From CAZAYY01 sp964489525 (GTDB taxonomy: Bacteria; Chloroflexota; Anaerolineae; Anaerolineales; JABWBV01): a DNA stretch of 56,616 bases. The stretch covers positions 1 to 56,616 of the forward strand of contig CAZAYY010000027.1 of NCBI GenBank assembly GCA_964489525.1. Direction: 5' to 3'. A program made the position numbers and the translations under genes. Position 1 is the stretch's first letter. Each line of letters opens with the position of its first letter. Positions 17,666 to 26,597 of this stretch are shown piece after piece. The notes beneath the pieces are model-generated. The model had not been told where the DNA came from and searched no databases. It saw only the letters and a program-made list of their open reading frames with translations.

Positions 17666-18379
17666 TCAATACCCTCCATACACCGGAATTCTGGCGCCGT
17701 TAATGGTTCCTGCTTCCTGGGTGCACAGGTGCAGCAGGGTGGCAGTGATTTCTTCAGGGGTGGTCCAGGCTGCGTTTTTGGGGCTGGGGCTGTTTTGGCG
17801 TTCGTGCTTCACATCAATCGTACGCACGAGCAGCAGATTGGCGGTGATGCCGCTGTCTTTGACTTCTTGCGATAGGGTGAGCATCAGCGCTTCCTGGGCG
17901 GCTTTGGCGATGGCATACGGGGCAGAATTGGCGGTGGGGCGCTGGGCGGTGGGGGATGAAATGGCCAGGATTCGCCCCCAGCGGTTAGCTGCCATCACCG
18001 GGATGCAGGCCTGGGCAAGGTGGAAGGTGGTCCAGAGATGCTGTTGGAGCATGGCATCTACCCGTTCTGGGGAAACTGCGGTCACAGGCTGGCCGCCATC
18101 CCACCCACCCACAAGGTGCACCAGCACATCCAACCGGCCAAAGGTCTGGGCAGCCTGCTCAACTGCGCTTTTTGCTTCTGCTGTGCGGCTCAAATCGGCG
18201 GCGAATGCCTGGGCCTGGCCATCTGGCAGCGCCAGGCTGGAAAGCAGGGTGTTCAACTTATCCAGGTTCGAACTGACCAGGGCCAGTTTTGCACCCTGGT
18301 TAGCAAAGGCGCGGGCGGCCACCTGGCCCAGCCCACCCGTTGCACCGGTAATCATCACGACACGATGGTTAAACGCCAT
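17666..18379 (-). CDS. short-chain dehydrogenase/reductase (SDR)
   Basis: 237 residues of a classical SDR. The NAD(P) site is TGATGGLG (residues 11-18), then VHLVGG in place of NNAG, the catalytic Ser in ISSPTAQ and YAIAK (YxxxK). The family includes 3-oxoacyl-ACP reductase-like and sugar/alcohol reductases; the substrate cannot be told. The start has an excellent GGAGGTGAG site. It follows the small Cys protein by 26 bases on the same strand, so the two probably form an operon. Confidence 0.85.
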   Translation of the reverse strand: MAFNHRVVMITGATGGLGQVAARAFANQGAKLALVSSNLDKLNTLLSSLALPDGQAQAFAADLSRTAEAKSAVEQAAQTFGRLDVLVHLVGGWDGGQPVTAVSPERVDAMLQQHLWTTFHLAQACIPVMAANRWGRILAISSPTAQRPTANSAPYAIAKAAQEALMLTLSQEVKDSGITANLLLVRTIDVKHERQNSPSPKNAAWTTPEEITATLLHLCTQEAGTINGARIPVYGGY

Positions 18380-18405
18380 GTCTCACCTCCGAAAATGGGA
18401 AATGG

Positions 18406-18642
18406 TTACAAACAATACTGGCAGCGCTTGACGACAAAGCCATCAGCCGCGAAATCGCTGGCCAGAGCTTCGGCATCCTGCAGGTTCAGGCAGTCCAACC
18501 AGCCGCCATCAGGGCCTAACTCACCCGATGGATGGGAAAGGCTGGGCTGTTTGTCGTGGACGTAGCGGCAGTGGGCGCTGTGAATGGTCACCTTTTTGGT
18601 GGGAATAAAGATATTTAACCAGTAGGCAGGAAAATCACTCAT
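18406..18642 (-). CDS. small conserved-looking Cys protein, unknown function
   Basis: 78 residues with a strong GGAGG site 6 bases before the ATG, so the gene is likely real although I do not recognise it. It has Cys in SAHCRYVH, WLDCLNL and a C-terminal RCQYCL (CxxC), which could bind a metal or form disulfides. It precedes the SDR gene closely and is probably co-transcribed with it. Confidence 0.7.
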   Translation of the reverse strand: MSDFPAYWLNIFIPTKKVTIHSAHCRYVHDKQPSLSHPSGELGPDGGWLDCLNLQDAEALASDFAADGFVVKRCQYCL

Positions 18643-18699
18643 TTTTGCCTCCAGGGAATGGGAAGATAAACCTATTTTACCCTTTTCTGATTGTTAAAT

Positions 18700-18729
18700 T
18701 TGACGCAATCGTGGAAAAGGATGTATAGT
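18700..18729 (+). promoter_or_regulatory. promoter of the usp-GMC-ALDH operon
   Basis: TTGACG (18700-18705), an 18-base spacer and TATAGT (18724-18729) match a sigma-70 type promoter. Transcription would start near 18736, giving a leader of about 78 bases before the usp start codon. The leader holds a possible 14-codon ORF (18744-18788) and the arms TCCCTT/AAGGGA. Confidence 0.7.
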
Positions 18730-18813
18730 TAAGGTGCGGATAGATGCACACTCCCTTCCGGTCAGCAAGATTGGCAAGGGATTTCTAGGTTATGTTAGAA
18801 AAGGAGACAGGCC

Positions 18814-19263
18814 ATGTATCGTTCAATCCTGGTTCCCCTGGATGGCTCTAAACGAGCCGAAAAAATATTGCCGCATGTCAAAGCCCTGGTGCGCTGCAGT
18901 GGCGACGAGGTGATTCTTCTGCAGGTCATTCTTCCGGACTCCGTTTTGATTGATTTACACCACACTCCCCCCACGTTTAACCACGAAATTTTGGAACTAC
19001 GCACCCTTGAAGCCCAGGATTACCTGGAAAAAATCGCAGCGGAATTCACAGCCGAAGGAATTCGCGCCCGTGTTCTCATTGAAACCGGGGGAATTGTGGA
19101 TACAATTATCCACGCTGCTGAACGAGAACACGCCGGGCTGATTGCCATGGCCAGCCATGGACGCAGTGGATTGTCCAGGGTTTTCTATGGCAGTGTAACT
19201 GCTGGTGTGCTCAACCAGATCGACCGGCCGCTGCTGCTCATCCGGGCAGAGGGCAGCGAATAA
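18814..19263 (+). CDS. universal stress protein (UspA family)
   Basis: 149 residues, one Usp domain. The ATP-binding signature GxxGx9GS is present as ASHGRSGLSRVFYGSVT, and the N-terminus has the usual ILVPLDGSKRAEK. AAGGAG precedes the start. It is first in a plus-strand operon with a GMC oxidoreductase and an aldehyde dehydrogenase (47 and 26 bases between genes), suggesting it is made under the same stress or growth condition. Confidence 0.9.
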   Translation: MYRSILVPLDGSKRAEKILPHVKALVRCSGDEVILLQVILPDSVLIDLHHTPPTFNHEILELRTLEAQDYLEKIAAEFTAEGIRARVLIETGGIVDTIIHAAEREHAGLIAMASHGRSGLSRVFYGSVTAGVLNQIDRPLLLIRAEGSE

Positions 19264-19310
19264 CCAGGAAAATAAACCAACCCACCAGAATTGGCCCACG
19301 GGAGATTTGC

Positions 19311-20927
19311 ATGTCATGGGATTATGATTTTATTGTGATAGGTTCCGGATTTGGGGGTAGTGTTTCTGCACTGCGGTTGACAGAAAAAGGCTACCGGGTG
19401 GCTGTTTTTGAGATGGGGAAACGGTATGGTACCAAAGACTTCCCAAAATCGAACTGGAACCTGCGCAAATATCTCTGGGCGCCTGGGTTTGGCCTGCGAG
19501 GGATATTCCAAATGTCCCTGTTCAGCCATGCCTGGGTGCTGACCGGAACCGGTGTGGGCGGCGGCTCCCTGGTATACAGCAACACGCTGTGGGTCCCCCC
19601 TGACAAGGTCTGGCAGGACGCCCGCTGGGCCAGGTTAAAAAATTGGAAAGATGTTATGCCGCAGCACTACCACACCGCCCAACGGATGTTAGGCGCTGCC
19701 CACAACGAGTACCTGGGCACAGCCGACACCATTTTGCTTGAAATGGCCCGTAAAGAGGGCTACGACCATACCTTCTACACCACCAACGTAAGCATCTATT
19801 TTGGGGAGCCCGATGTCACCGTTCCCGACCCCTATTTTGGCGGCGAAGGCCCGGAACGCACAGGCTGCACGCTTTGCGGCGGGTGCATGGTGGGCTGCCG
19901 GGTTGGGGCAAAAAACACGCTGGATAAAAACTACCTGTACCTGGCGGAAAAACGCGGCGCAAAAATTTTCGCGGAAACCAAAGTCATTCATATAACCCCG
20001 CTTAACGGAAAGAGCGATGGCAGTGACGGCTACCAGGTTGAAACGGTAAACCCGCTTAACCCGTTTTCGGGCAAAAAAACCTTCACCACCCGCGGGCTGG
20101 TTTTCGCCGCAGGTGTGTTGGGAACGGTAAAACTGCTTTTAGAAATGAAAGGAACCGGGGCACTGCCCAACCTGAGCGACAGGGTGGGCGATTACGTGCG
20201 CACCAACTCCGAATCCATCATTGGCGTACGGATCAACAACGCCGAGCTGGACATCAGCGAGGGGGTTTGTATTGGGTCGGGGATATTCGTGGATGAAGAC
20301 ACCCACATTGAAGCGGTGCGTTTTCCCAACGGTTCCGACAGCATTGCCCCACTAACCACCCTGCTCTCCACACCCCAGCCGGGCATACCCCGCCCACTCA
20401 CCTGGCTGGCGACAATCATCAAACATCCCCTGCGGTTTTTGCGTTCTTTGGTCCCATTTGGATTTGCCAAAAACACGCTCATCTTACTCGTGATGCAAAC
20501 TGCCGACAGCTTCATGCAAATGCGCTTGAAACGCTCGTGGCTGCCGCCCTTCAAAAAACAACTGGCCACCCAGGGGCCAAGAGTGCCGACATATATCGAA
20601 AAAGCCAATGATTTTGCCATGAAAGTGGCTGAGCAATACGGCGGGATGCCGCTGACAGCCTGGACCGAAATTTTCCTGGATATTCCCACCACAGCCCATA
20701 TCCTGGGTGGCGCGTCCATGGGTAGTTCGGCTGAAGATGGGGTGATCGACCGGGAAAACCGGGTATTTAATTATAAAAACCTGTACGTTTGCGATGGCAG
20801 CATGATCGGTGCAAACCTGGGGGTCAACCCCAGCCTGACCATTACCGCCCTGACTGAACATGCCATGAGCTATGTGCCACCCGCCAGCCAGGCCACCTGG
20901 CAGGAAACCGGGAAGACACCCGCCTGA
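19311..20927 (+). CDS. GMC-family FAD oxidoreductase (fatty alcohol / cholesterol oxidase-like)
   Basis: 538 residues. The N-terminal FAD site is VIGSGFGGSVSALRL, and the C-terminus shows the GMC signature region GANLGVNPSLTITALTEHAM. Near residue 185 a CTLCGGCMVGC cluster (CxxCxxCxxxC) occurs, a feature seen in a bacterial GMC subgroup related to cholesterol oxidase and long-chain alcohol oxidases. Start by a GGGAGA site. The next gene is an aldehyde dehydrogenase with a membrane tail, so I infer oxidation of a lipid alcohol to an aldehyde and then to an acid. The actual substrate and electron acceptor are not shown by the sequence. Confidence 0.85.
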   Translation: MSWDYDFIVIGSGFGGSVSALRLTEKGYRVAVFEMGKRYGTKDFPKSNWNLRKYLWAPGFGLRGIFQMSLFSHAWVLTGTGVGGGSLVYSNTLWVPPDKVWQDARWARLKNWKDVMPQHYHTAQRMLGAAHNEYLGTADTILLEMARKEGYDHTFYTTNVSIYFGEPDVTVPDPYFGGEGPERTGCTLCGGCMVGCRVGAKNTLDKNYLYLAEKRGAKIFAETKVIHITPLNGKSDGSDGYQVETVNPLNPFSGKKTFTTRGLVFAAGVLGTVKLLLEMKGTGALPNLSDRVGDYVRTNSESIIGVRINNAELDISEGVCIGSGIFVDEDTHIEAVRFPNGSDSIAPLTTLLSTPQPGIPRPLTWLATIIKHPLRFLRSLVPFGFAKNTLILLVMQTADSFMQMRLKRSWLPPFKKQLATQGPRVPTYIEKANDFAMKVAEQYGGMPLTAWTEIFLDIPTTAHILGGASMGSSAEDGVIDRENRVFNYKNLYVCDGSMIGANLGVNPSLTITALTEHAMSYVPPASQATWQETGKTPA

Positions 20928-20953
20928 TCGCCTGACCCTTGAGGAGAAATTCG

Positions 20954-22714
20954 ATGAGCAAACCCGAAATGATCCCTTTTATAACCCCGCATAACGGGGA
21001 AAAATATGGAGAAATCGCGGCAAGCACCCTTGCAGAAACCCAGCAGGCCATGAAAGATATGCGCATTTCAGCGCGCATCTGGAACAAACGCAGCGTCGGG
21101 GAACGGGCTCGCGCCCTGAAAGAATTCCAGGGATACCTGATTGACCGCTCGGACGAGATTGCAGCGGTCATCAGCCGGAACACGGGCAAAAGCCGCCAGG
21201 ACGGCCTGGCCGAAGTGTTCATGACCGTGGATATGATCAACCACTATTGCAGTAAGGCCAAACACTGGCTGCGCCCGCGCCTGGTGCGCCCGGGCATTTC
21301 TGTGTTGTTCAAGCTGCCCGTTCTGCAATATCGGCCAAGAGGTGTTGTCGCCATTATTGGCCCCTGGAATTACCCGTTCAACCTGAACCTGGCACCTATC
21401 GTTAGCGCACTTCTGGCCGGCAATACCGTGGTTTGCAAGCCTTCTGAGGTTGCGGCAGATGTCGGCCGGATGATTGATGAGATATTCCAGGAGTTTATGC
21501 CCTTAGCACCCTTTGTGCGGATTTTGCATGGAGACGGCAAGGTTGGCGCAGCCCTGGTGGAAAGCCAACCCGACTACATCTACCTGACGGGTTCCGTGGA
21601 AACTGCCAAAAAGGTAATGGCCAATGCCGCCAAAAACCTGATTCCCTGCGGGTTTGAACTGGGCGGCAAAGACCCGGCCATCATCCTGGAAGATGCCAAT
21701 TTGCGCGAGGCTGCCCGCTGGACGGTTTGGGGGGCTGTTTACAACGCCGGGCAAAGCTGCATGGCCATTGAACGGGTCTACGTTGTGGATTCGGTTTACG
21801 ATGAGTTCGTGCGCTACCTTGTGGAAGAAACCCAAAAAATTCGGGTGGGATATTCCAGCAGCCTGAAAAGCCCCTATCACTACGGCCCGTTTACCTTCGA
21901 CCGCCAACTGCACATTGTGGAAACCCAAATGACTGATGCCATTGAAAAAGGCGCGACCGTACTGACCGGGGGCGATCGCGAGGGCATGTTTTATGAACCC
22001 ACCATTCTGACGGATGTCAACCACCAGATGCTGATCATGCAAGATGAGAACTTTGGCCCCATTATTCCGGTGGTGCGGGTGCGCAGTGAACGCGAGGCCA
22101 TCCAAATGGCTAACGACAGTCACTTTGGGTTGGGTGCCTCGGTTTGGAGCAAGAATTTACTGCGAGCATATCGGGTGGGCAGCCAGGTGCACGCGAGTTC
22201 AGTAATCGTGAATGATGCTGTGGTGCAGTTTACGATTTCAACCACCCCTTATGGGGGCATTAAGCAATCCGGCAATGTTTCTTCCCACGGCGAAAAAGGT
22301 CTTTTGGAATTTACGGTGCCCCAGGTGGTTAACGTGGGGCCAGGCCCACAACCTTATGACATTGCCACCATGCTGCGCGCTCCGGGAACCTACAAACTTC
22401 AAAAAGCCTTGATGACGCTGCTGTTTGGTACCACTGCAGCGCAAAAACTGGAACCATTCGAAGCCGCCTGGCACGATGCACAATCCATCTCTGTGCTGAG
22501 CCACCTGGCTTCGGCAGAGCCTGAAAAGCAGGGAGCAAATCAAACCGCCCACCCGAACCTTTCAGAACGACTGCTGGGAACACCTCAAATTCAACCCATA
22601 AAAAAGGCCACCCGATATTGGTTAACGGGGTCTACTTTGAGCAAGCTGGCCGCAGCAGCGTTCGCCTTTGGCGCATTTGGCTTCTTTCTAGGTGGGAAAC
22701 GCGGCAAAAAGTAG
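20954..22714 (+). CDS. membrane-anchored aldehyde dehydrogenase
   Basis: 586 residues; start at the ATG at 20954 with GAGGAG just before it (an upstream in-frame TTG at 20939 is unlikely). The ALDH fold is clear: IIGPWNYPFN, FELGGKDPAIIL with the catalytic Glu, and the catalytic Cys in NAGQSCMA. The body ends near residue 470. A C-terminal extension of over 100 residues follows, ending in a hydrophobic stretch (AAAAFAFGAFGFFLGG) and basic residues, i.e. a tail anchor, as in microsomal fatty aldehyde dehydrogenases. It probably takes aldehydes from the upstream GMC enzyme. Succinic-semialdehyde or other ALDH activity cannot be excluded. Confidence 0.88.
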   Translation: MSKPEMIPFITPHNGEKYGEIAASTLAETQQAMKDMRISARIWNKRSVGERARALKEFQGYLIDRSDEIAAVISRNTGKSRQDGLAEVFMTVDMINHYCSKAKHWLRPRLVRPGISVLFKLPVLQYRPRGVVAIIGPWNYPFNLNLAPIVSALLAGNTVVCKPSEVAADVGRMIDEIFQEFMPLAPFVRILHGDGKVGAALVESQPDYIYLTGSVETAKKVMANAAKNLIPCGFELGGKDPAIILEDANLREAARWTVWGAVYNAGQSCMAIERVYVVDSVYDEFVRYLVEETQKIRVGYSSSLKSPYHYGPFTFDRQLHIVETQMTDAIEKGATVLTGGDREGMFYEPTILTDVNHQMLIMQDENFGPIIPVVRVRSEREAIQMANDSHFGLGASVWSKNLLRAYRVGSQVHASSVIVNDAVVQFTISTTPYGGIKQSGNVSSHGEKGLLEFTVPQVVNVGPGPQPYDIATMLRAPGTYKLQKALMTLLFGTTAAQKLEPFEAAWHDAQSISVLSHLASAEPEKQGANQTAHPNLSERLLGTPQIQPIKKATRYWLTGSTLSKLAAAAFAFGAFGFFLGGKRGKK

Positions 22715-22735
22715 TAGCGAACCCAGGGCTGGATA

Positions 22736-22744
22736 TGCTATAAT
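22736..22744 (+). promoter_or_regulatory. extended -10 promoter for tandem usp
   Basis: TGC followed by a perfect TATAAT (22739-22744) forms an extended -10 element; no good -35 is seen. The start would be near 22751, about 175 bases before the usp gene. Confidence 0.6.
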
Positions 22745-22824
22745 CTTAATGTATGATCCATGCCCCGTTCGCGTCATCCGGGCGCTGGCAGCAATAAAGC
22801 AAATATCTATCCCCAGTTCGGGCC

Positions 22825-22876
22825 ACGCCTGACATGACTCCTCAATAAAACGGAGCGCAGTGTCAGGCGTTTTCAT
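22825..22876 (+). terminator. terminator-like hairpin inside the usp leader (attenuator or sRNA end)
   Basis: ACGCCTGACA (22825-22834) pairs with TGTCAGGCGT (22861-22870); inner CTCC/GGAG arms extend it and TTTC follows. It lies between the extended -10 promoter at 22736 and the usp start at 22925. It could end a small RNA of about 125 bases or act as a conditional terminator. Confidence 0.6.
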
Positions 22877-22924
22877 TTCCTGACCCTGGTTAATTCTGTT
22901 TTCCCTTTTTCCAGGAGGTGTCGT

Positions 22925-23827
22925 ATGTTCTCTCCAAACCTTCAGCACCCAAAACGGATTTTGCTCGCCGTTGATGGGTCACAAAATTCATTTTATGCCG
23001 CTGAACTGGTTCGCGACCTGCCGCTTCTGCCCACCACCGAGATAATCGCCCTGGCCTGTTACCAGGATGAAAGCAATGTGCATATTTATGAAGGCTTGCT
23101 CAACCAGGCTGCCCAGTTTTTCCACATGAAAGGCATCCAGATTCAAACCCGGTTAATTTTTGGACATCCCGCCCAGGGGATTATGGAGTATGCTGCGGCC
23201 AATATGCCAGACCTGATTGTAATGGGCGCAGTTGGGCTGCGGGCAACCCTGGGGATTTTGTTGGGAGGTATTGCCCAACAGGTGGTGGAATACGCCTGCT
23301 GCCCGGTGTTGGTAGTCCGGGGACCTTACCAGGGGTGGAAAAAGCTGGCGCTGTTGGTAGATGGCTCTCCGGCCAGCCAGGCGGCGGTGAATTACATGGC
23401 CGGTTTTTCTCTGAACGAAGAAACCGAAATTAACGTAATGCATATTTTGCCGCCTGTGCCCACGCCAGAATATGTGGCGCGAGCCTGGGCCGTCCCGGTG
23501 GAAGCCATTGAACCCGTTTCCCTCCAAGAAATTCGCGAAAGCCTGGCCGTCCAGGCCAAGGAAGAAGAAAGCTGCATTGAAAACACCCTGATTAAGCCTG
23601 CAGTCGAACAACTGCAAAAAGCAGGCCTGCGGGTGGATTGCGGCATCCGCCGGGGAGATGCAGCCTCCGAGATTATTGAATATGCCAAAAATACCCCTGT
23701 GGATTGTATTGTGGCAGGGTCGCGCGGGTTGAGCCAGGTGCGAGGTTGGCTGTTAGGCAGCGTTTCGCGCAAATTGGTGCATTATGCGCCCTGCTCGGTC
23801 TTAATTGTGAAAACCCCCCAAAATTGA
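22925..23827 (+). CDS. tandem-domain universal stress protein
   Basis: 300 residues with two Usp domains (about 10-145 and 150-298). The second has a full ATP signature, GSRGLSQVRGWLLGSVS; the first has GAVGLRATLGILLGGI, which lacks the final Ser. A near-perfect AGGAGGTG site precedes the ATG. The gene has its own promoter and a long leader with a terminator-like hairpin, so it is probably regulated separately from the operon upstream. Confidence 0.9.
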   Translation: MFSPNLQHPKRILLAVDGSQNSFYAAELVRDLPLLPTTEIIALACYQDESNVHIYEGLLNQAAQFFHMKGIQIQTRLIFGHPAQGIMEYAAANMPDLIVMGAVGLRATLGILLGGIAQQVVEYACCPVLVVRGPYQGWKKLALLVDGSPASQAAVNYMAGFSLNEETEINVMHILPPVPTPEYVARAWAVPVEAIEPVSLQEIRESLAVQAKEEESCIENTLIKPAVEQLQKAGLRVDCGIRRGDAASEIIEYAKNTPVDCIVAGSRGLSQVRGWLLGSVSRKLVHYAPCSVLIVKTPQN

Positions 23828-23972
23828 GCCCAGGCAGTCCTTGGATAACTACCTTACCATAAGCGTTTACTAGACCCATAGGTCAAGAGAATTGCCGATC
23901 ATCCCCTGGAAAGGTTATCAACCCGGTTTCCACGATGGAAAAAGCAAAAACCAGGCACAAAAAGGAGTTAAA

Positions 23973-24182
23973 ATGCAGAAAAAAATCGCTCCCGAACCCA
24001 CCGTATGGTGTAAAGGCTGCGGCGCGGAAATCAACTGGGCGCCTGTGATTGTTGATCAGCACTATTTCTGCTGCGAAGACTGCGCCAATGGCCTGCCGTG
24101 CCAGTGTGGGGAACGCATGGAATGGGAAGACGACCACAAAAGCAAAAAAGATGCGGTGTCCCCAATCTATCCGGTTGAGTGA
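23973..24182 (+). CDS. small zinc-ribbon-like metal-binding protein
   Basis: 69 residues when started at the ATG at 23973, which has AAAGGAG before it; a longer frame from 23892 has no site. It shows three Cys pairs: WCKGCG, FCCEDC and PCQCG, spaced like a treble-clef or zinc-ribbon protein. Function unknown. It ends 4 bases before the convergent stop of the VanZ-M50 gene. Confidence 0.75.
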   Translation: MQKKIAPEPTVWCKGCGAEINWAPVIVDQHYFCCEDCANGLPCQCGERMEWEDDHKSKKDAVSPIYPVE

Positions 24183-24186
24183 CGTT

Positions 24187-26592
24187 TCAGGGAAGGGACA
24201 AGGCTTCTTCTAATGTTACACAGTCATCCAACAAGGATGCGTCTGGGTCGGCGCTGGCCTGGATAAATAAGTCATTTGCCAGGGCCGGGTTTTCCAGGTT
24301 GAACCACGCAAAATAAGCATACCCACACAAGGCTGCGGGTGCGCCGGGTTGGGCTGCGAGGGCTTGCCGGAAGGCGGTTTCTGCTGCCAGGTAGTCGTTC
24401 AGCATCACCTGGGCATCAGCCTGGCACAACCAGTAGACCATCAAATGTTGGGGGGAATCACTCGAATAGGCAGCAGCATGTGCGCAGGCTTCTAAAACCA
24501 GCTGGGGGTCGCCAATTTCCCGGGCAAGATTGATCCATGCCCAGGTGTAGTTTTGATTTTGCGGAGAAAGCCGGTTGGCCAGGCGAAGAGAACCCAACGC
24601 CCCGAGTGGGTTCCCCTGGTAGTAGGCAGACTGTGCTTGTTTAAACCAGGGCGGGCTCCAGGCCGGGTCGGCAGAAATTGAGAGGGCCATCATGGAATCG
24701 AGCCAGGATAAACCAAGGTTGGAAGGGTTTTGCGCGTAGGAAGGCATAGACAAAACGCCAAGCGAATAACTTGTCCGGCTGATGGTTTTACAAACGATAT
24801 TGGGCAGCGTTCCCACGGCGCAATCGGGAGATGCAGAAAAATTTAAGGCAGTCACAAAGGCCGCCAGGAAAACAGCCGCAGGCAAAACCACGGCAACCAG
24901 GAATCGAAAGATGCCAACCGGGTTGATTGCGCGCTTAAGCCTGCTGAAAGTTCGCTCCAACCACGAGGTGGGTTGGAGCCTTATGCGCAGGGAGGATGGT
25001 TGGGAAAATTTCGGTACGGGTTGGTATGAGGCCGCCTCCACCCGCCGCAGCAAATGGCTTTCCATGTGGGCAAGGGGGCCTTGAAGCGTGTAAATAACAG
25101 CAAGGCCCGAAGCTGCCAGGGAACGGGCCTCATCTGGTTTTCCATCAGCCAGGGCCACTGCCGCCTGGGCGCGGCGCAAGGCCGGGCGCGAATGGTTTAC
25201 GCGTTGGTTAACCTGCCGCAGCCAGAAACGGGCTGCAGTGGTGTCGTGGTGAAAAAAGGCAGAAAAGTAGGCCAGTTCGATCATCATTTCATTCTGGCTG
25301 ACGATATCTTCCATGCGAGAAAGGGAAAATATTTTTCGGAGGGCATCCTCTGCCTGGCGGGGCTGGTTCATCGCCAGAGCGGAAAAATAGGCCAGCCACT
25401 GGCCGCTGACCACCCGCCCGGTAGGTGGTTCGAGCCAACGGGTGGCTTTCTCCAGGTGTTCGCTTGGAATTTTTGCGAGGGGAATCCCCTCCAACAACAG
25501 CGAATAGACCTTGTGTTGGGCCACAATCAATTCCCCATCCGACGCCGCATGTGGGGTGCGCCCCAACAGGGAACGCAGCAGCATCCCATCGGAATACATA
25601 TTTACCCAGGAACCGAGGGGGTAGAGATTGTATAAACCGCCCAGGATATTCATCAGCCCAAAGAAAACCAGCAAACCCTGCCAAAACAAATGCAAGCCGG
25701 GACAGAAGAACCCGGCCAGAACAAACCCCAACCCGGCCAGAATGTTCAACCCACCTGCCGATGCAACCATGACCGCCGTCCGCCAACGGTAGCCCGGGGT
25801 GGGTGCTGGCAGGTGCATCATCACGGCACCCGAAAAGCTGTTCAAACGCAGCAAAATCGTCAGGCCTAAACGACCATTTAAGCGGCGTTCGAGCGAAAAC
25901 GGGCCAATTACAAAGCGCCAAAGTTTGAAACCAGTCAACCAGCCGCCCAAAACATGCCCGCTTTCGTGCACCCAAATCAACAATGCCGCCAGGCCAAGAT
26001 AAAAGGCCACCACCAGGAGAAAACCCATCGCCCAACCCCCTGGGATTTGCAGGTCAAAGGGAGGAATTTTTCCATCCCTGGCCAGTTGGCTCAGGGCGGT
26101 CCAATAACCAATAAAGCCAATTAAAGCCGCAGCCTCCAACCCCCCCAATGTATGAAAGAGCGCCTGGTCGAACCAGGATGCCTGGCGAACGGGCAACCGT
26201 GCAGGCAGGTAGCGTTCGTGCCAGCGAGGGGCAGCGCCTGGTTTGGGTGCGGCAGATGCGCCTTGCCAGTTTTGCCAGGCCCAGGCAGCCAGCCCACCCA
26301 GGGCCAGACCGGCCAGGTTGGCTACGGCATCCCAAACCGAAACCTCACCATCGGGTTTCAAATACTGGAAAACTTCAATAAGAACCCCATACAAACCCAG
26401 GCCAGCCAGTGCCAACACCCAAACCCAGGCCCGGGTGAAAACTTGCAGCGCCATTACAGCCAACGCGGCATAGACCACCAGGTGAGCCAGCTTGTCGTAG
26501 CGTCCCACCAACCCGGCAGTGCCCGGCCACAAGGAAACTACAGCCAGACCAGCAAGCATAACCAGAAATCCAATTAACGCTTTACGATTCAT
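24187..26592 (-). CDS. VanZ-like / M50-like metallopeptidase / TPR fusion protein
   Basis: 801 residues. The N-terminal 110 residues form a VanZ-like four-helix domain (DKLAHLVVYAALAVMALQ, EVFQYL). A linker leads to a multi-helix region with HESGH (about 208-212, the HExxH zinc motif) in a membrane helix and a later NLYPLGSWVNMYSDG segment that resembles the second M50 (site-2 protease) motif and could give the third ligand. The C-terminal half is soluble helical repeats, with TPR-like units about 640-800, after another hydrophobic helix near 570. I infer an intramembrane protease with a scaffold. It is last in a minus-strand gene run, 5 bases after the ACT gene. Confidence 0.75.
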   Translation of the reverse strand: MNRKALIGFLVMLAGLAVVSLWPGTAGLVGRYDKLAHLVVYAALAVMALQVFTRAWVWVLALAGLGLYGVLIEVFQYLKPDGEVSVWDAVANLAGLALGGLAAWAWQNWQGASAAPKPGAAPRWHERYLPARLPVRQASWFDQALFHTLGGLEAAALIGFIGYWTALSQLARDGKIPPFDLQIPGGWAMGFLLVVAFYLGLAALLIWVHESGHVLGGWLTGFKLWRFVIGPFSLERRLNGRLGLTILLRLNSFSGAVMMHLPAPTPGYRWRTAVMVASAGGLNILAGLGFVLAGFFCPGLHLFWQGLLVFFGLMNILGGLYNLYPLGSWVNMYSDGMLLRSLLGRTPHAASDGELIVAQHKVYSLLLEGIPLAKIPSEHLEKATRWLEPPTGRVVSGQWLAYFSALAMNQPRQAEDALRKIFSLSRMEDIVSQNEMMIELAYFSAFFHHDTTAARFWLRQVNQRVNHSRPALRRAQAAVALADGKPDEARSLAASGLAVIYTLQGPLAHMESHLLRRVEAASYQPVPKFSQPSSLRIRLQPTSWLERTFSRLKRAINPVGIFRFLVAVVLPAAVFLAAFVTALNFSASPDCAVGTLPNIVCKTISRTSYSLGVLSMPSYAQNPSNLGLSWLDSMMALSISADPAWSPPWFKQAQSAYYQGNPLGALGSLRLANRLSPQNQNYTWAWINLAREIGDPQLVLEACAHAAAYSSDSPQHLMVYWLCQADAQVMLNDYLAAETAFRQALAAQPGAPAALCGYAYFAWFNLENPALANDLFIQASADPDASLLDDCVTLEEALSLP

Positions 26593-26597
26593 TCAGG

